Shown: positions 45,076 through 53,400 of the stretch, one piece after another
Position numbering within the stretch: position 1 is the stretch's first letter
How the letters are laid out: each line of letters starts with the position of its first letter
Source of the DNA: Pseudomonas alkylphenolica
GTDB lineage: Bacteria > Pseudomonadota > Gammaproteobacteria > Pseudomonadales > Pseudomonadaceae
Direction of reading: 5' to 3'
Length of the DNA: 64,000 nucleotides
Assembly (NCBI RefSeq): GCF_004025535.1
Contig: NZ_QJRG01000048.1
Span: forward strand, 374,933 to 438,932
The notes under the pieces: model-generated
Told to the model about the DNA's origin: nothing
What the model saw: only the letters and a program-made list of their open reading frames with translations
The model's database searches: none
Position numbers and translations under genes: made by a program

Positions 45076-45267
45076 GGCATCACCCTGGACGCTCCGACCC
45101 TACGCATCAATGGCGAAATTCTGAAATCGGCAGGAGGCGCTACCCATCCCTTTTCCATCAGCAATGCGCCCGTTGCGGGCAAACCTCTCGAACGCGTATG
45201 TGCACGCCGCCCCGATGGGACCTGTCCCTTACCGGATTGCCGCTGCCGCAGAGGGCCGGGCCAATGA
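45076..45267 (+). pseudogene. Detached in-frame VgrG C-terminal tail after the TGA
   Basis: Directly after the vgrG TGA, the same frame stays open for 63 codons. It begins GITLDAPTLRINGEIL and ends with a Cys-rich segment (CARRPDGTCPLPDCRC), a tail I recognise from Pseudomonas VgrGs. It ends in a TGA at 45265-45267 that overlaps the adaptor ATG (45264) as ATGA, the coupling used throughout this operon. This says the ancestral vgrG ended at 45267. The tail has no start codon or ribosome site of its own, so it is expressed only by read-through, or it is now lost. Confidence 0.75.
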
Positions 45268-46190
45268 ATGCACCGTCTACGCATGCCCTTCCCGGCAAAG
45301 ACTTCGCAGCCGACTGTCGCTTTCTGCTGCTCATGACCAGCGTGCTCGAATACTGGGCATATCGGCCCATACCGCAAGAGGGCGAACTCGTACCTGCTTA
45401 TGCGCCGTCGGTCCTCGACCTAGTCAACCAAATCAGCCGTAACACTCAACACGCTTGGCTATGGAAGCGCAGCGCTCTGGATGACCGTCATGACTTTGGC
45501 CCTTTGTTGGTCGACGTTTCAGACGCGCCCGAACTCCTTGCCCATGCAATCACCGACTGGATGCCCATCGGGGGGGCCATCGCGCTGGATGCGGAGGTTG
45601 ACCTCGGTGTGCTGGCGGAGCACTTCACCAGCCTTGTGCAAATAACCCTCCCGGATCAGGGAGCAGCCACTTTTCAGTTCAAACCGGACCACCTTACAGC
45701 CTGGCTGGAGGCACTGGATGATGACCATCGTGCCACCTGGCTTGGGCCTGTGTCGTCGCTGGCATGGCGAGTGAACTGGGGGCCAGCCTATGAATGGAGG
45801 ACATTTGCCAACAGCCCGAGCACTGCGCGCTCGCTTTCAGAAGCACCTTTGCCGCTAACCCAAGTTGAACTTGATCGCCTGCACGCAGGCACGCATGAGC
45901 ATTTCGTCCTTTCCTTGGCCCACGAGGTATTGGCCATGCCACCCCACGCCAACCAGACGTTGGCCGACATCCGCCAGTGGATTGAAGCCCTGTTACCACA
46001 ACTCAGAGCCCTCAACTTCCGTAGCGAGGAGGTCGCAGGTCAGTTCATTCGGCTGATTGCCGGGCACATGTGGCTGATGAGCGACCACAGGGCCGGAAAA
46101 ATATACACCGACCTCAACGAGTCGCCAGAAGCTCGCCTTCGTGAACTGCAAGTACTCATCAGCCAAGGCAAGGAGCCCCGCCATGACTAA
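45264..46190 (+). CDS. DUF4123 effector adaptor/chaperone (Tap/TEC type)
   Basis: A 308-residue DUF4123 protein. The ATG at 45264 has GAGGG upstream and overlaps the stop of the extended vgrG frame. An alternative ATG at 45072 overlaps the premature vgrG stop and would add 64 unconserved residues. The DUF4123 domain covers about residues 15-150 (CRFLLLMTSVLEYWAY, then WLWKRSALDDRHDFGPLLVDV in part, and WLGPVSSLAWRVNW region). These adaptors load a cognate effector on VgrG. It overlaps the toxin gene by 8 nt, matching that role. Confidence 0.88.
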   Translation: MNAPSTHALPGKDFAADCRFLLLMTSVLEYWAYRPIPQEGELVPAYAPSVLDLVNQISRNTQHAWLWKRSALDDRHDFGPLLVDVSDAPELLAHAITDWMPIGGAIALDAEVDLGVLAEHFTSLVQITLPDQGAATFQFKPDHLTAWLEALDDDHRATWLGPVSSLAWRVNWGPAYEWRTFANSPSTARSLSEAPLPLTQVELDRLHAGTHEHFVLSLAHEVLAMPPHANQTLADIRQWIEALLPQLRALNFRSEEVAGQFIRLIAGHMWLMSDHRAGKIYTDLNESPEARLRELQVLISQGKEPRHD

Positions 46191-49173
46191 CGCCACCTTC
46201 GGCAGCGCCACCGCCGGCCCTGCCTGCAGCCCGCGCGTGCCCATCCTCCCGGTGCGCTACGCCATCGTCCCACGCAGCGCCGGCTCTGCCGTCTGCCGCT
46301 ACACCGACGCCGGCTTCAACCTCGAGCAAGGCTTCACTCCGCTGCAACACTCAGCCTACACCTTGCGCGCCCTGCGCCCCGGTTACATCTACGTGTTCAT
46401 GAAAGGCCCGCTGGGTGAAAAACTGGTCATCCATGAGTACCTTGGCGAAGGCCGTTACCGCGAACTGCGCTACCAAGGGCTGGAGCACTACCACCGGCGT
46501 GACCGCTACCTGTCCGGCCAGACCATGGGCTGGGTCTGGGCCGAGACCTGCCAGGACACCGCCAAGGAGGTGTGGATCGGCTACAGCCCGCACCTGTGGA
46601 GCAACGCCGTTACGGCGCGTATTACCACTTCAGCCACCCAGCGCCAACGGCATATGCGCTTGCTCGACATGGCTGAACTGGTTGCCGGTAACCCGGCGCC
46701 CTCAACCCAACCCCACGTACTGCCGGTCAGCGCACTGCAAACCTGGGTCGAAGACTACAAGCCGCTCGAGCGCCGCATGCCCCTGGCCTGGAGCAGCCAT
46801 GCGCCCAACGACAGCTTGCCCATCGGCAACCTCACCGCCATGGCCAGGCACTACCCCGGTGCCCAGCCGAAAGTGCCGGTGGTGGTGGCCCTCGCCGACG
46901 CCGAAGGCATGGCCCTGGACCTGAGCCTGTCCGTGTCGGCCTATCAGCATCAGCTGCGCGACCTGATGCCAAGCGAGCAGTTGCAACACACTCAACCCGC
47001 GCAAGGCCCCGAGCACGAACGCGTGCCGGCCTGCTACCGGCTGGATGCCGAACAGCTGAGCCCGCAGAGCCGCGACTTCCACCATCGCAACCTGGTCGCC
47101 ATGCTGCTGCACAGAACCTTGGAGAGCCTGTACCCGGCGGATGCACCCGCGCCGGGACTGGCAGAATTGAGGCTCAGGGAAACCCACTCCGGCCCCGCCC
47201 TCTCGCCCGCCGCCGCACGTTACCAGGCCCTCACCCACGACGACTACTCACCCGGCGGCGCCCGCCTGGGGCTGCGCATCGATACCGACAAGTACCTGCA
47301 GTTCCTCGCCGAACGCGATCAGCTGGAACAGCGCATCACGGCCCTGCGCGACCTGGCGCTGCACGCCAGCCATGATCACGACGCCTGGCTGGCCAGCGCA
47401 GAAGAACGGCATATCGATAACCCTTACAGCCTGGCCGCCGCCCTCGCCTGTTATGACCGCAACGAACGCTGCTCGGCCCGCGGCCTGGAAATCACCCTGG
47501 CCCTGTTGATTCATCCGATGGGCCAACCGACACCGGGCACGGAAGAACACGACCGCCGCTTCAAGCGCCTCGAACAGTGGCTGGATCAGCATGACAGCCC
47601 GCTGTACACCGCCCTGGCGCCGTTCAACCCGTTCAGGGACAAGGCTGATGCGATCGGCAATTTGCTGGGCGCTAGCGACAACGTGATCGAAGGCCTGGTC
47701 GGCCGCTTTCCCGCCATTGCCGACATCACCGACCTCACCGCCCAATCGGTGCACGCCGTGGTCCTCAAGCGCCTGCGCGGCCAGACCCGCTGGGACGCTA
47801 GCCATGGTCTGCGTCAACAGGTACTGCTGGCGGCACGCGAGGCCAACGCCGAGAAAGCGCTGGGGCTGTTGGCCGCGCGCTACCAGATCACTGATCAGGC
47901 CATCCGCCAGAACCCGTTCAGCCAGGAAGTCGAGAAGTACCTGAAGAGCGGCATGGCGCAGGTCGAAGAAATGAAGGCGCTGCGCCTCTCGGGCAGTCGC
48001 ACCGTGTCGATTGAACTGACCACCACCTTGCGGGTGAAACCCAACTTTCTCGGTTTGCTCACCTCGGGCGGTGGCAGTGGTATGAACGCGGGGATGCTGT
48101 GGTTCAACGTGATCGCCCTGAAGACGGCTTACAACAGCCTGCAGAAGAGTGAGGCGCCGGAATACACCACCGGTTTTGCTGCGTCGATTTTCGGCGTAAT
48201 GGGGGCGGCGGCGGCAACATTGGTCAGCGTGCGAGCAACCCAGAAGGCAGTGATGTTGAGGTTGAGTTCGACGGCGCCGGGGATGGCCTTTGGTAACGGA
48301 GTTATCAAGTTCTTAAGCAGTAACCTTTTCGCGCGTTTAGCAGGATACCCAGCGATAATATTCGGCCTACTCTCCGACGGCTTCAAAGCGTGGCGCCAGC
48401 TCGATAACGGTAATTTAACTGCAGCCAGATATACAATAGCCGGCGGAGTAACCACCGCTGTAGGTTCTGTCATCGTCCTTGAGGCCGGGCTTGCAGTGGC
48501 TGGAGTTACGTCGGTTGTGCCGTTTGCCGGATGGGCTGCCGCGGCGCTCGTGCTTGCCGGAGCAGCAGTCGTTTCTGGAGGCCTCTACCTTCATGCCAAG
48601 TCACATGAGCGCGTTCACACCCCGATTGAGCTTTGGGCCGCGCGCAGCATTTTCGGCAATCGCATCAACGATGGTGAGGTCCGCTCTAGCATTGCTTTGG
48701 ACCACGAAAAGAAACTTCCTAAATTTTCTACTCTGCATGCAGAAATCAGAGCCTGGAATAATGAGCATTATGGAGCAAGGCTATTATCAGCTGAGCAAGC
48801 CCTATCGCTGGGCGTAAGCAGAGTCGATACCAAGTGGCATCAAAACAATCACTGGGCGCCGCCTAACTGGACATTTATCACACACAACGAAGTAGCCACA
48901 GCTCAACCAACCGTAGAGTTCGCAGTACTTCTGCCTGGATTCGCAATAGGGACGAGTGAATGGACAGGTAGTTTGAGCAGCCTTCGTGATGATCGAGGAA
49001 TTGATGTATTTTCAATTGCCCCCGCCTGCCATGTCGTAAGTGCTGGGCTAATCCTGCACTTCAAGAATGACATACCCAACCAAAGTCACGCGTCACTGCA
49101 TCTAACCTACAGCCCAAACCTAGGTCTGGACGAAAAAAACGAAGTTAATTCAATCTTCCGTCTCGAGAGCTGA
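46183..49173 (+). CDS. T6SS effector, VasX/BTH_I2691 family membrane toxin
   Basis: A 996-residue effector. AAGGAG precedes the ATG at 46183. The N-terminus (CSPRVPILPVRYAIVP, then YTLRALRPGYIYVFMKG) matches the VasX N-terminal region that marks this effector family. The middle is helical. Hydrophobic segments at about residues 633-655, 663-682, 716-735 and 750-803 suggest membrane insertion, like the pore-forming VasX. From about residue 705 onward the DNA turns AT-rich, so the C-terminal toxin part probably arrived by recombination. Adaptor upstream and DUF6708 protein downstream complete the cassette. Target and exact activity are inferred from the family. Confidence 0.85.
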   Translation: MTNATFGSATAGPACSPRVPILPVRYAIVPRSAGSAVCRYTDAGFNLEQGFTPLQHSAYTLRALRPGYIYVFMKGPLGEKLVIHEYLGEGRYRELRYQGLEHYHRRDRYLSGQTMGWVWAETCQDTAKEVWIGYSPHLWSNAVTARITTSATQRQRHMRLLDMAELVAGNPAPSTQPHVLPVSALQTWVEDYKPLERRMPLAWSSHAPNDSLPIGNLTAMARHYPGAQPKVPVVVALADAEGMALDLSLSVSAYQHQLRDLMPSEQLQHTQPAQGPEHERVPACYRLDAEQLSPQSRDFHHRNLVAMLLHRTLESLYPADAPAPGLAELRLRETHSGPALSPAAARYQALTHDDYSPGGARLGLRIDTDKYLQFLAERDQLEQRITALRDLALHASHDHDAWLASAEERHIDNPYSLAAALACYDRNERCSARGLEITLALLIHPMGQPTPGTEEHDRRFKRLEQWLDQHDSPLYTALAPFNPFRDKADAIGNLLGASDNVIEGLVGRFPAIADITDLTAQSVHAVVLKRLRGQTRWDASHGLRQQVLLAAREANAEKALGLLAARYQITDQAIRQNPFSQEVEKYLKSGMAQVEEMKALRLSGSRTVSIELTTTLRVKPNFLGLLTSGGGSGMNAGMLWFNVIALKTAYNSLQKSEAPEYTTGFAASIFGVMGAAAATLVSVRATQKAVMLRLSSTAPGMAFGNGVIKFLSSNLFARLAGYPAIIFGLLSDGFKAWRQLDNGNLTAARYTIAGGVTTAVGSVIVLEAGLAVAGVTSVVPFAGWAAAALVLAGAAVVSGGLYLHAKSHERVHTPIELWAARSIFGNRINDGEVRSSIALDHEKKLPKFSTLHAEIRAWNNEHYGARLLSAEQALSLGVSRVDTKWHQNNHWAPPNWTFITHNEVATAQPTVEFAVLLPGFAIGTSEWTGSLSSLRDDRGIDVFSIAPACHVVSAGLILHFKNDIPNQSHASLHLTYSPNLGLDEKNEVNSIFRLES

Positions 49174-49175
49174 AT

Positions 49176-50066
49176 ATGTCAACTATCTGGATATTTAACC
49201 TGACATCACGACCCGGGTGTAAACCTGCAATTAGAGGACAGGTCGCGATGTTATCCGAAAATACTTTATGCCTAAGAAACCCATGGGTAACAGACTCTGT
49301 TTTCATGGCAAAGCTGTACTGCGCAGCGATTGTCACATTGATGATTGGCTTCTACCCTTTTCTGTTATCCAAACCCTGGACCCCTTTTACGTTTGACCCC
49401 ATATTAATTACCGGAACGGCACTTGCGCCATTTATTTTCCTTCCATTTCTAATTTATCGAATAATTTTCATAAAAAAACTATCATATTTTTGCTTCAACC
49501 GAACAACCAAAAAAATTTTTTACCGCCGCTTGAGTAAAACTATAGTTTTTGAATGGCTTAATACAGGAGGCGGCATTTTCAAACGCACCGAATTCGGTGG
49601 CTCATCCTTCAGTACCAGCTACGCACTCGCATTCGCCCCTCGCCGGGAGGACGGCAGTCTTCACCAAAAAGACTGCCTATGGGTCGACAGCAACGAACCC
49701 ACCGAGTCCGACATCAAGCACGTCGCCGAAGTCTGGGAATACCTCCGTCACTTCATGGACCACGGCCCGGACAAACTGCCCCCTCCCGGCGAACCCAACT
49801 GGTGGCATAAGCCTCTCCACGCCATCTGCCTGACCCCGGCAGAAGCCTGGCGCCATTACGCCCCGTGGCGAACCGGCGAGCCCGGTGAAATGCAAGGCAA
49901 AAAGAACTGGCAACTGCCGTTCTGGGCCGTGCTGTTCCCCTACAACTTCACCCTCGCCCTCTGCTGGTACGTCGTCTGCCGACTGTTCAATGTCCGAGCC
50001 GCCCCTGCGCCGCCCGAGGCGTTCGAGGTAGCACCTGTTCAACCCGGCAAAAGGAAGCGTAAATGA
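49176..50066 (+). CDS. Probable immunity protein, DUF6708 family
   Basis: A 296-residue membrane protein of the DUF6708 type, found beside BTH_I2691-like effectors. Membrane helices are seen at about 45-65, 73-95 and 245-265, consistent with protection of the inner membrane against a pore-former. The first 130 codons are very AT-rich (13 G/C of 60 at 49441-49500) and the last 160 codons return to normal GC-rich use, so the recombined block spans toxin C-terminus and immunity N-terminus. It starts 2 nt after the toxin stop and overlaps the PAAR gene by ATGA. A start at 49248 is possible. Confidence 0.8.
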   Translation: MSTIWIFNLTSRPGCKPAIRGQVAMLSENTLCLRNPWVTDSVFMAKLYCAAIVTLMIGFYPFLLSKPWTPFTFDPILITGTALAPFIFLPFLIYRIIFIKKLSYFCFNRTTKKIFYRRLSKTIVFEWLNTGGGIFKRTEFGGSSFSTSYALAFAPRREDGSLHQKDCLWVDSNEPTESDIKHVAEVWEYLRHFMDHGPDKLPPPGEPNWWHKPLHAICLTPAEAWRHYAPWRTGEPGEMQGKKNWQLPFWAVLFPYNFTLALCWYVVCRLFNVRAAPAPPEAFEVAPVQPGKRKRK

Positions 50067-50320
50067 AACCCATCGTACTCGTAGGCCATCGCCACAGCTG
50101 CCCGATTCATGGGGAAGGAACAGTAGAGTCCGGCGCAAGCGCAACATTCGTGGACGGCAGGGCTGTCGCCCGCGTGGGCGACCGGATCAGTTGCGGTGCG
50201 CTCATCGAAACCGGCGCACCCTGTACCCTCATCGAGGGCCAACCGGCAGCAAGGGAAGGAGACACAACCAGCCATGGGGGTACCTTGATCGAGGGTGACC
50301 CGGGCTGGCTAATTGATTGA
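50063..50320 (+). CDS. PAAR-domain spike tip protein
   Basis: An 85-residue stand-alone PAAR protein. The fold is shown by GHRHSCPIHGEGTV, VDGRAVARVGDRISCG and the closing QPAAREGDTTSHGGTLIEG, with His and Cys residues placed for the zinc site. PAAR proteins sharpen the VgrG needle and can attach effectors. It lacks any toxin extension, so it works with the separately encoded effector. It is the last gene of the rightward operon; 118 nt to the convergent NEL gene carry no gene. Confidence 0.93.
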   Translation: MKPIVLVGHRHSCPIHGEGTVESGASATFVDGRAVARVGDRISCGALIETGAPCTLIEGQPAAREGDTTSHGGTLIEGDPGWLID

Positions 50321-50438
50321 CCGCGGGCACAAGTAACCTGGCCAATGCCAACCGTGGCCTCCACAAAAACAAGGTGACGGCCCGCACGTGAATGGCCGGC
50401 AGGCCTTCTTCCAAGACCTGCGCAGCCAGTAGCGTTCC

Positions 50439-53400
50439 TCAGTTGTTGTAGTCCTGCTCCCCTGTAAGCTTCTCGAACAGCGCCTGCCGTGCCTGATCTC
50501 GCCCAGTGTTCAGGGCGCGAACGGCCCGGTCATACGCACCATCGCTGAGTTCCATTCTGCCCACCCGGCCGCCTTCGCCCTGCGGCACGTCGGGTAATAC
50601 CTCCCTGATTACCCGCAGGACTGCATCATCAAGCGAGTCCACCGCTTCGCTCTCAGGGTTCAAACAGTAGTCCAGATACTCCATACCCTGGTACCAGCGT
50701 TCATCCAGTGCTTTGAACTGGCTTGCAAAGTGCTGCGTGAGGTAACGCTGCCAACTGGATTGTCGTGCGACCCAGGCCCTGCGTTCGGCAGCCGTTTGAT
50801 CGAGCGCGAGCACGGCCTGTTCGACGTTGTTTGCCACACGTGACGAAATCATCGCAGCATCGCGGTAGAGCATGCCTTGGCTGGCTTCTGGGTATTCCAG
50901 CGGCACTGCCAGCAATTGGCGCAAGGCCAGGCGTATTTCAATCAGGTCTGTTCCGCCTCGTTGCAGCCGTTCATCATCGAGTATGTCGAGGCTGTCCAGT
51001 GCAGGAAGGGCCAGGCTTTCAGGTTGTGTTTCGGCGGGTAATCGCTCCAGCTCGAGCAGCCGTGCCTGCCGTGCCAGGCGGGCGAGCTGGATTCGCTCGC
51101 CCAGTGCGTTGACCATTTCACGGCGATAAAGGCCTCTGAAGAAGTTGAACAAGAACGCGGGGCGCTCTGCTTCCTCACTCATTGTCTGGAATGCCAGCGC
51201 CTCAAGTTCCAGCGCACTGAAACCATCGGCACCGGCATCACCGCAGGTCGGCGGGTAATCTTGGGCAACAGTGTCCAGGTGCGTGCGCAGTTCCTGATCC
51301 TGTCCGGCCTGTTCGAGCAATTGCCAGACCTGACTGGCCAGCCCGTCCGGATTGTTCTCGGCCTGCCGCGAACGCGCCACACGCTCGACGACATCGCGTA
51401 AGTAGCGATTGGCATCCCCGTCGAACAGTTCTTGCCAAAGCCGCTGCTGGGCCTCACCTGCGTCCTGCAGCCAGTAGTCATCATCAGCACCAGCAAGTTC
51501 GTTGTCTGTCTGAGCTTCCACACCCGCGGCACGCAAGCGACGATTGCTTTGGGTGTTCAAGTCGTTGACGTTGAAGTCCCAGGAGACGTTGTCGCGGCCT
51601 GTACGCAGGCTCTCTACAAATGGGCTTGCCAGGATCCGGTCCAGGTCGGGGACCTCGTCAATGGGGTTGTAACTCAGGCTAAGGTGACGCAACTGCCGGT
51701 CAGCTTGCTCCATCAATTCAGTCAGGCTACGCGGCCATGCCTGCAGGTTACAGTTTCGCAGCTGCAGGTTCTCCAGGTTGCTCAAGCCGGTCAAATCGGG
51801 TGCCAGCCCCAGCGGGTTGTTGGTCAGACGCAGGTCGCGCAAGCTGCGCAGGCCGGTAAAACGCGCTGCCAGGGTGGCATCAAGAACGATTTCGTTGTTT
51901 TCCATGCCAAGGCTTTCGAGAGGTAGCTGTGCAAAAGTCTGCAAGTCCGCTTCAGCAAGCCGCAGCCTGTTGCGGCGCAGGCTCAACCTACGTAGATGAT
52001 TGAGGCCGACGAGGCGCTGACGCATCCCACCGGTGAGTGCGCCAAGCCGATTGTTACCCAACTCCAGTACTTCCAGCTGGGGTGTGAACTCCAGTGCGCG
52101 GAACATACCCTCGAAATCAAGTTCCGGGCATTGCTCCAGGCGCAGGGTGCGCAACGAAGGGAAGCTCTGGAAAAAGTCCGCAGGGATCTGGCGGATGCCG
52201 ATGTCGTGAATGTTCAGGGTAGTGATGTGATCGAAGCGCGCCGGCAGCGACGGCAGCGCGTCGATGTCCACGAACTCAAGCGTCAACGTGTCAGGGTTGT
52301 CACGGCGCCAGGCGGAATTCAACTGATCACTTATTACGGAACGCCCGCCCTGCTGATCTTGCGCGACACCTTGTTCTACCCACTCTTGCAGCGTGTCGTT
52401 AAGGGTACTTTGTTCAATTTCCAGCGCCCTGAGTTGTGCCGCAACACTCCCGCGCTGGCGCAACCGGCCCAGCACGGCATTTCGCTCTCTCGTACCCAGG
52501 CTTGGATACAGTGCACGTAATCGTCGATCCGCCGTACGGGTCCAAAACCGCCTTCCACTGAGCGGATATCCAAGGCGCCCGTCCGCCAGGCGCATGGGTG
52601 ACCGATAGCCCGGCCTGATCGGTTGTTGACCGATCAGCTTGGCTGCATGGTCTCGGTCGCCGACGGCAAGCTTGTACCGTTGCGGAGCATCCGCTTCGGG
52701 GTGCTCGGCTTTAAGTGCAGTATCCAGCAGCGTGCTGTCGGCAGTAGCCAGCTCGGGGCGATAAAGGCCCAGCAGGGCCTTGTTCAGTCGGGCCTGGGCC
52801 TGCAGCGTGCGGGCCTCCTCGGCAACGCGGAGCGGCACCCGGCCGCTGGCCAAGCGCAGACGTTCGCGAGCACTGATCCTGGCCATGATCTGTTCGACCG
52901 CACGGCGCGGCAGGCCCGGAAACTGCCTGGACAGGGTTTCGGCCTCGGGTGAAAGCGCGACCTGGTTGCGGCTGTACAGCCTTTCGAACAGGGCGTCACG
53001 ATGCTGCTCAAGGTGCTGTGCAAGTTTGTCGTTCAACGCGCTGGCCTGATCGGCCAGTTCGGTGTCTTCGGGTAACAGGCCGTTGAGTGCGTTGTCGTCC
53101 AGTTGCGCAACGACCCGCTCGCTGAGTTGGCCGTTCTCCAGCTCGGTTCGATTGATCTCGATCTGCACCGGGTAGGGTTGGTCCGCCGTCCCGTACAGCG
53201 TGCTCTCACCCCAGTTTTCCGGCCCGGTGTAGGCCTTGATTACATGCTGTTCCGGCCAGCCATCGAGCGTGGTCAGGCTAGGCAGCGCGAAGTTCCTGTA
53301 CGCCGCGAGCCCCTTGCCATGACGCACTCGGTCGATGATGTCATCCACCTGGCGGGTACACCTCAGGCGGTCAATTACATCGGCCAGCAGAGCGGGCGGC

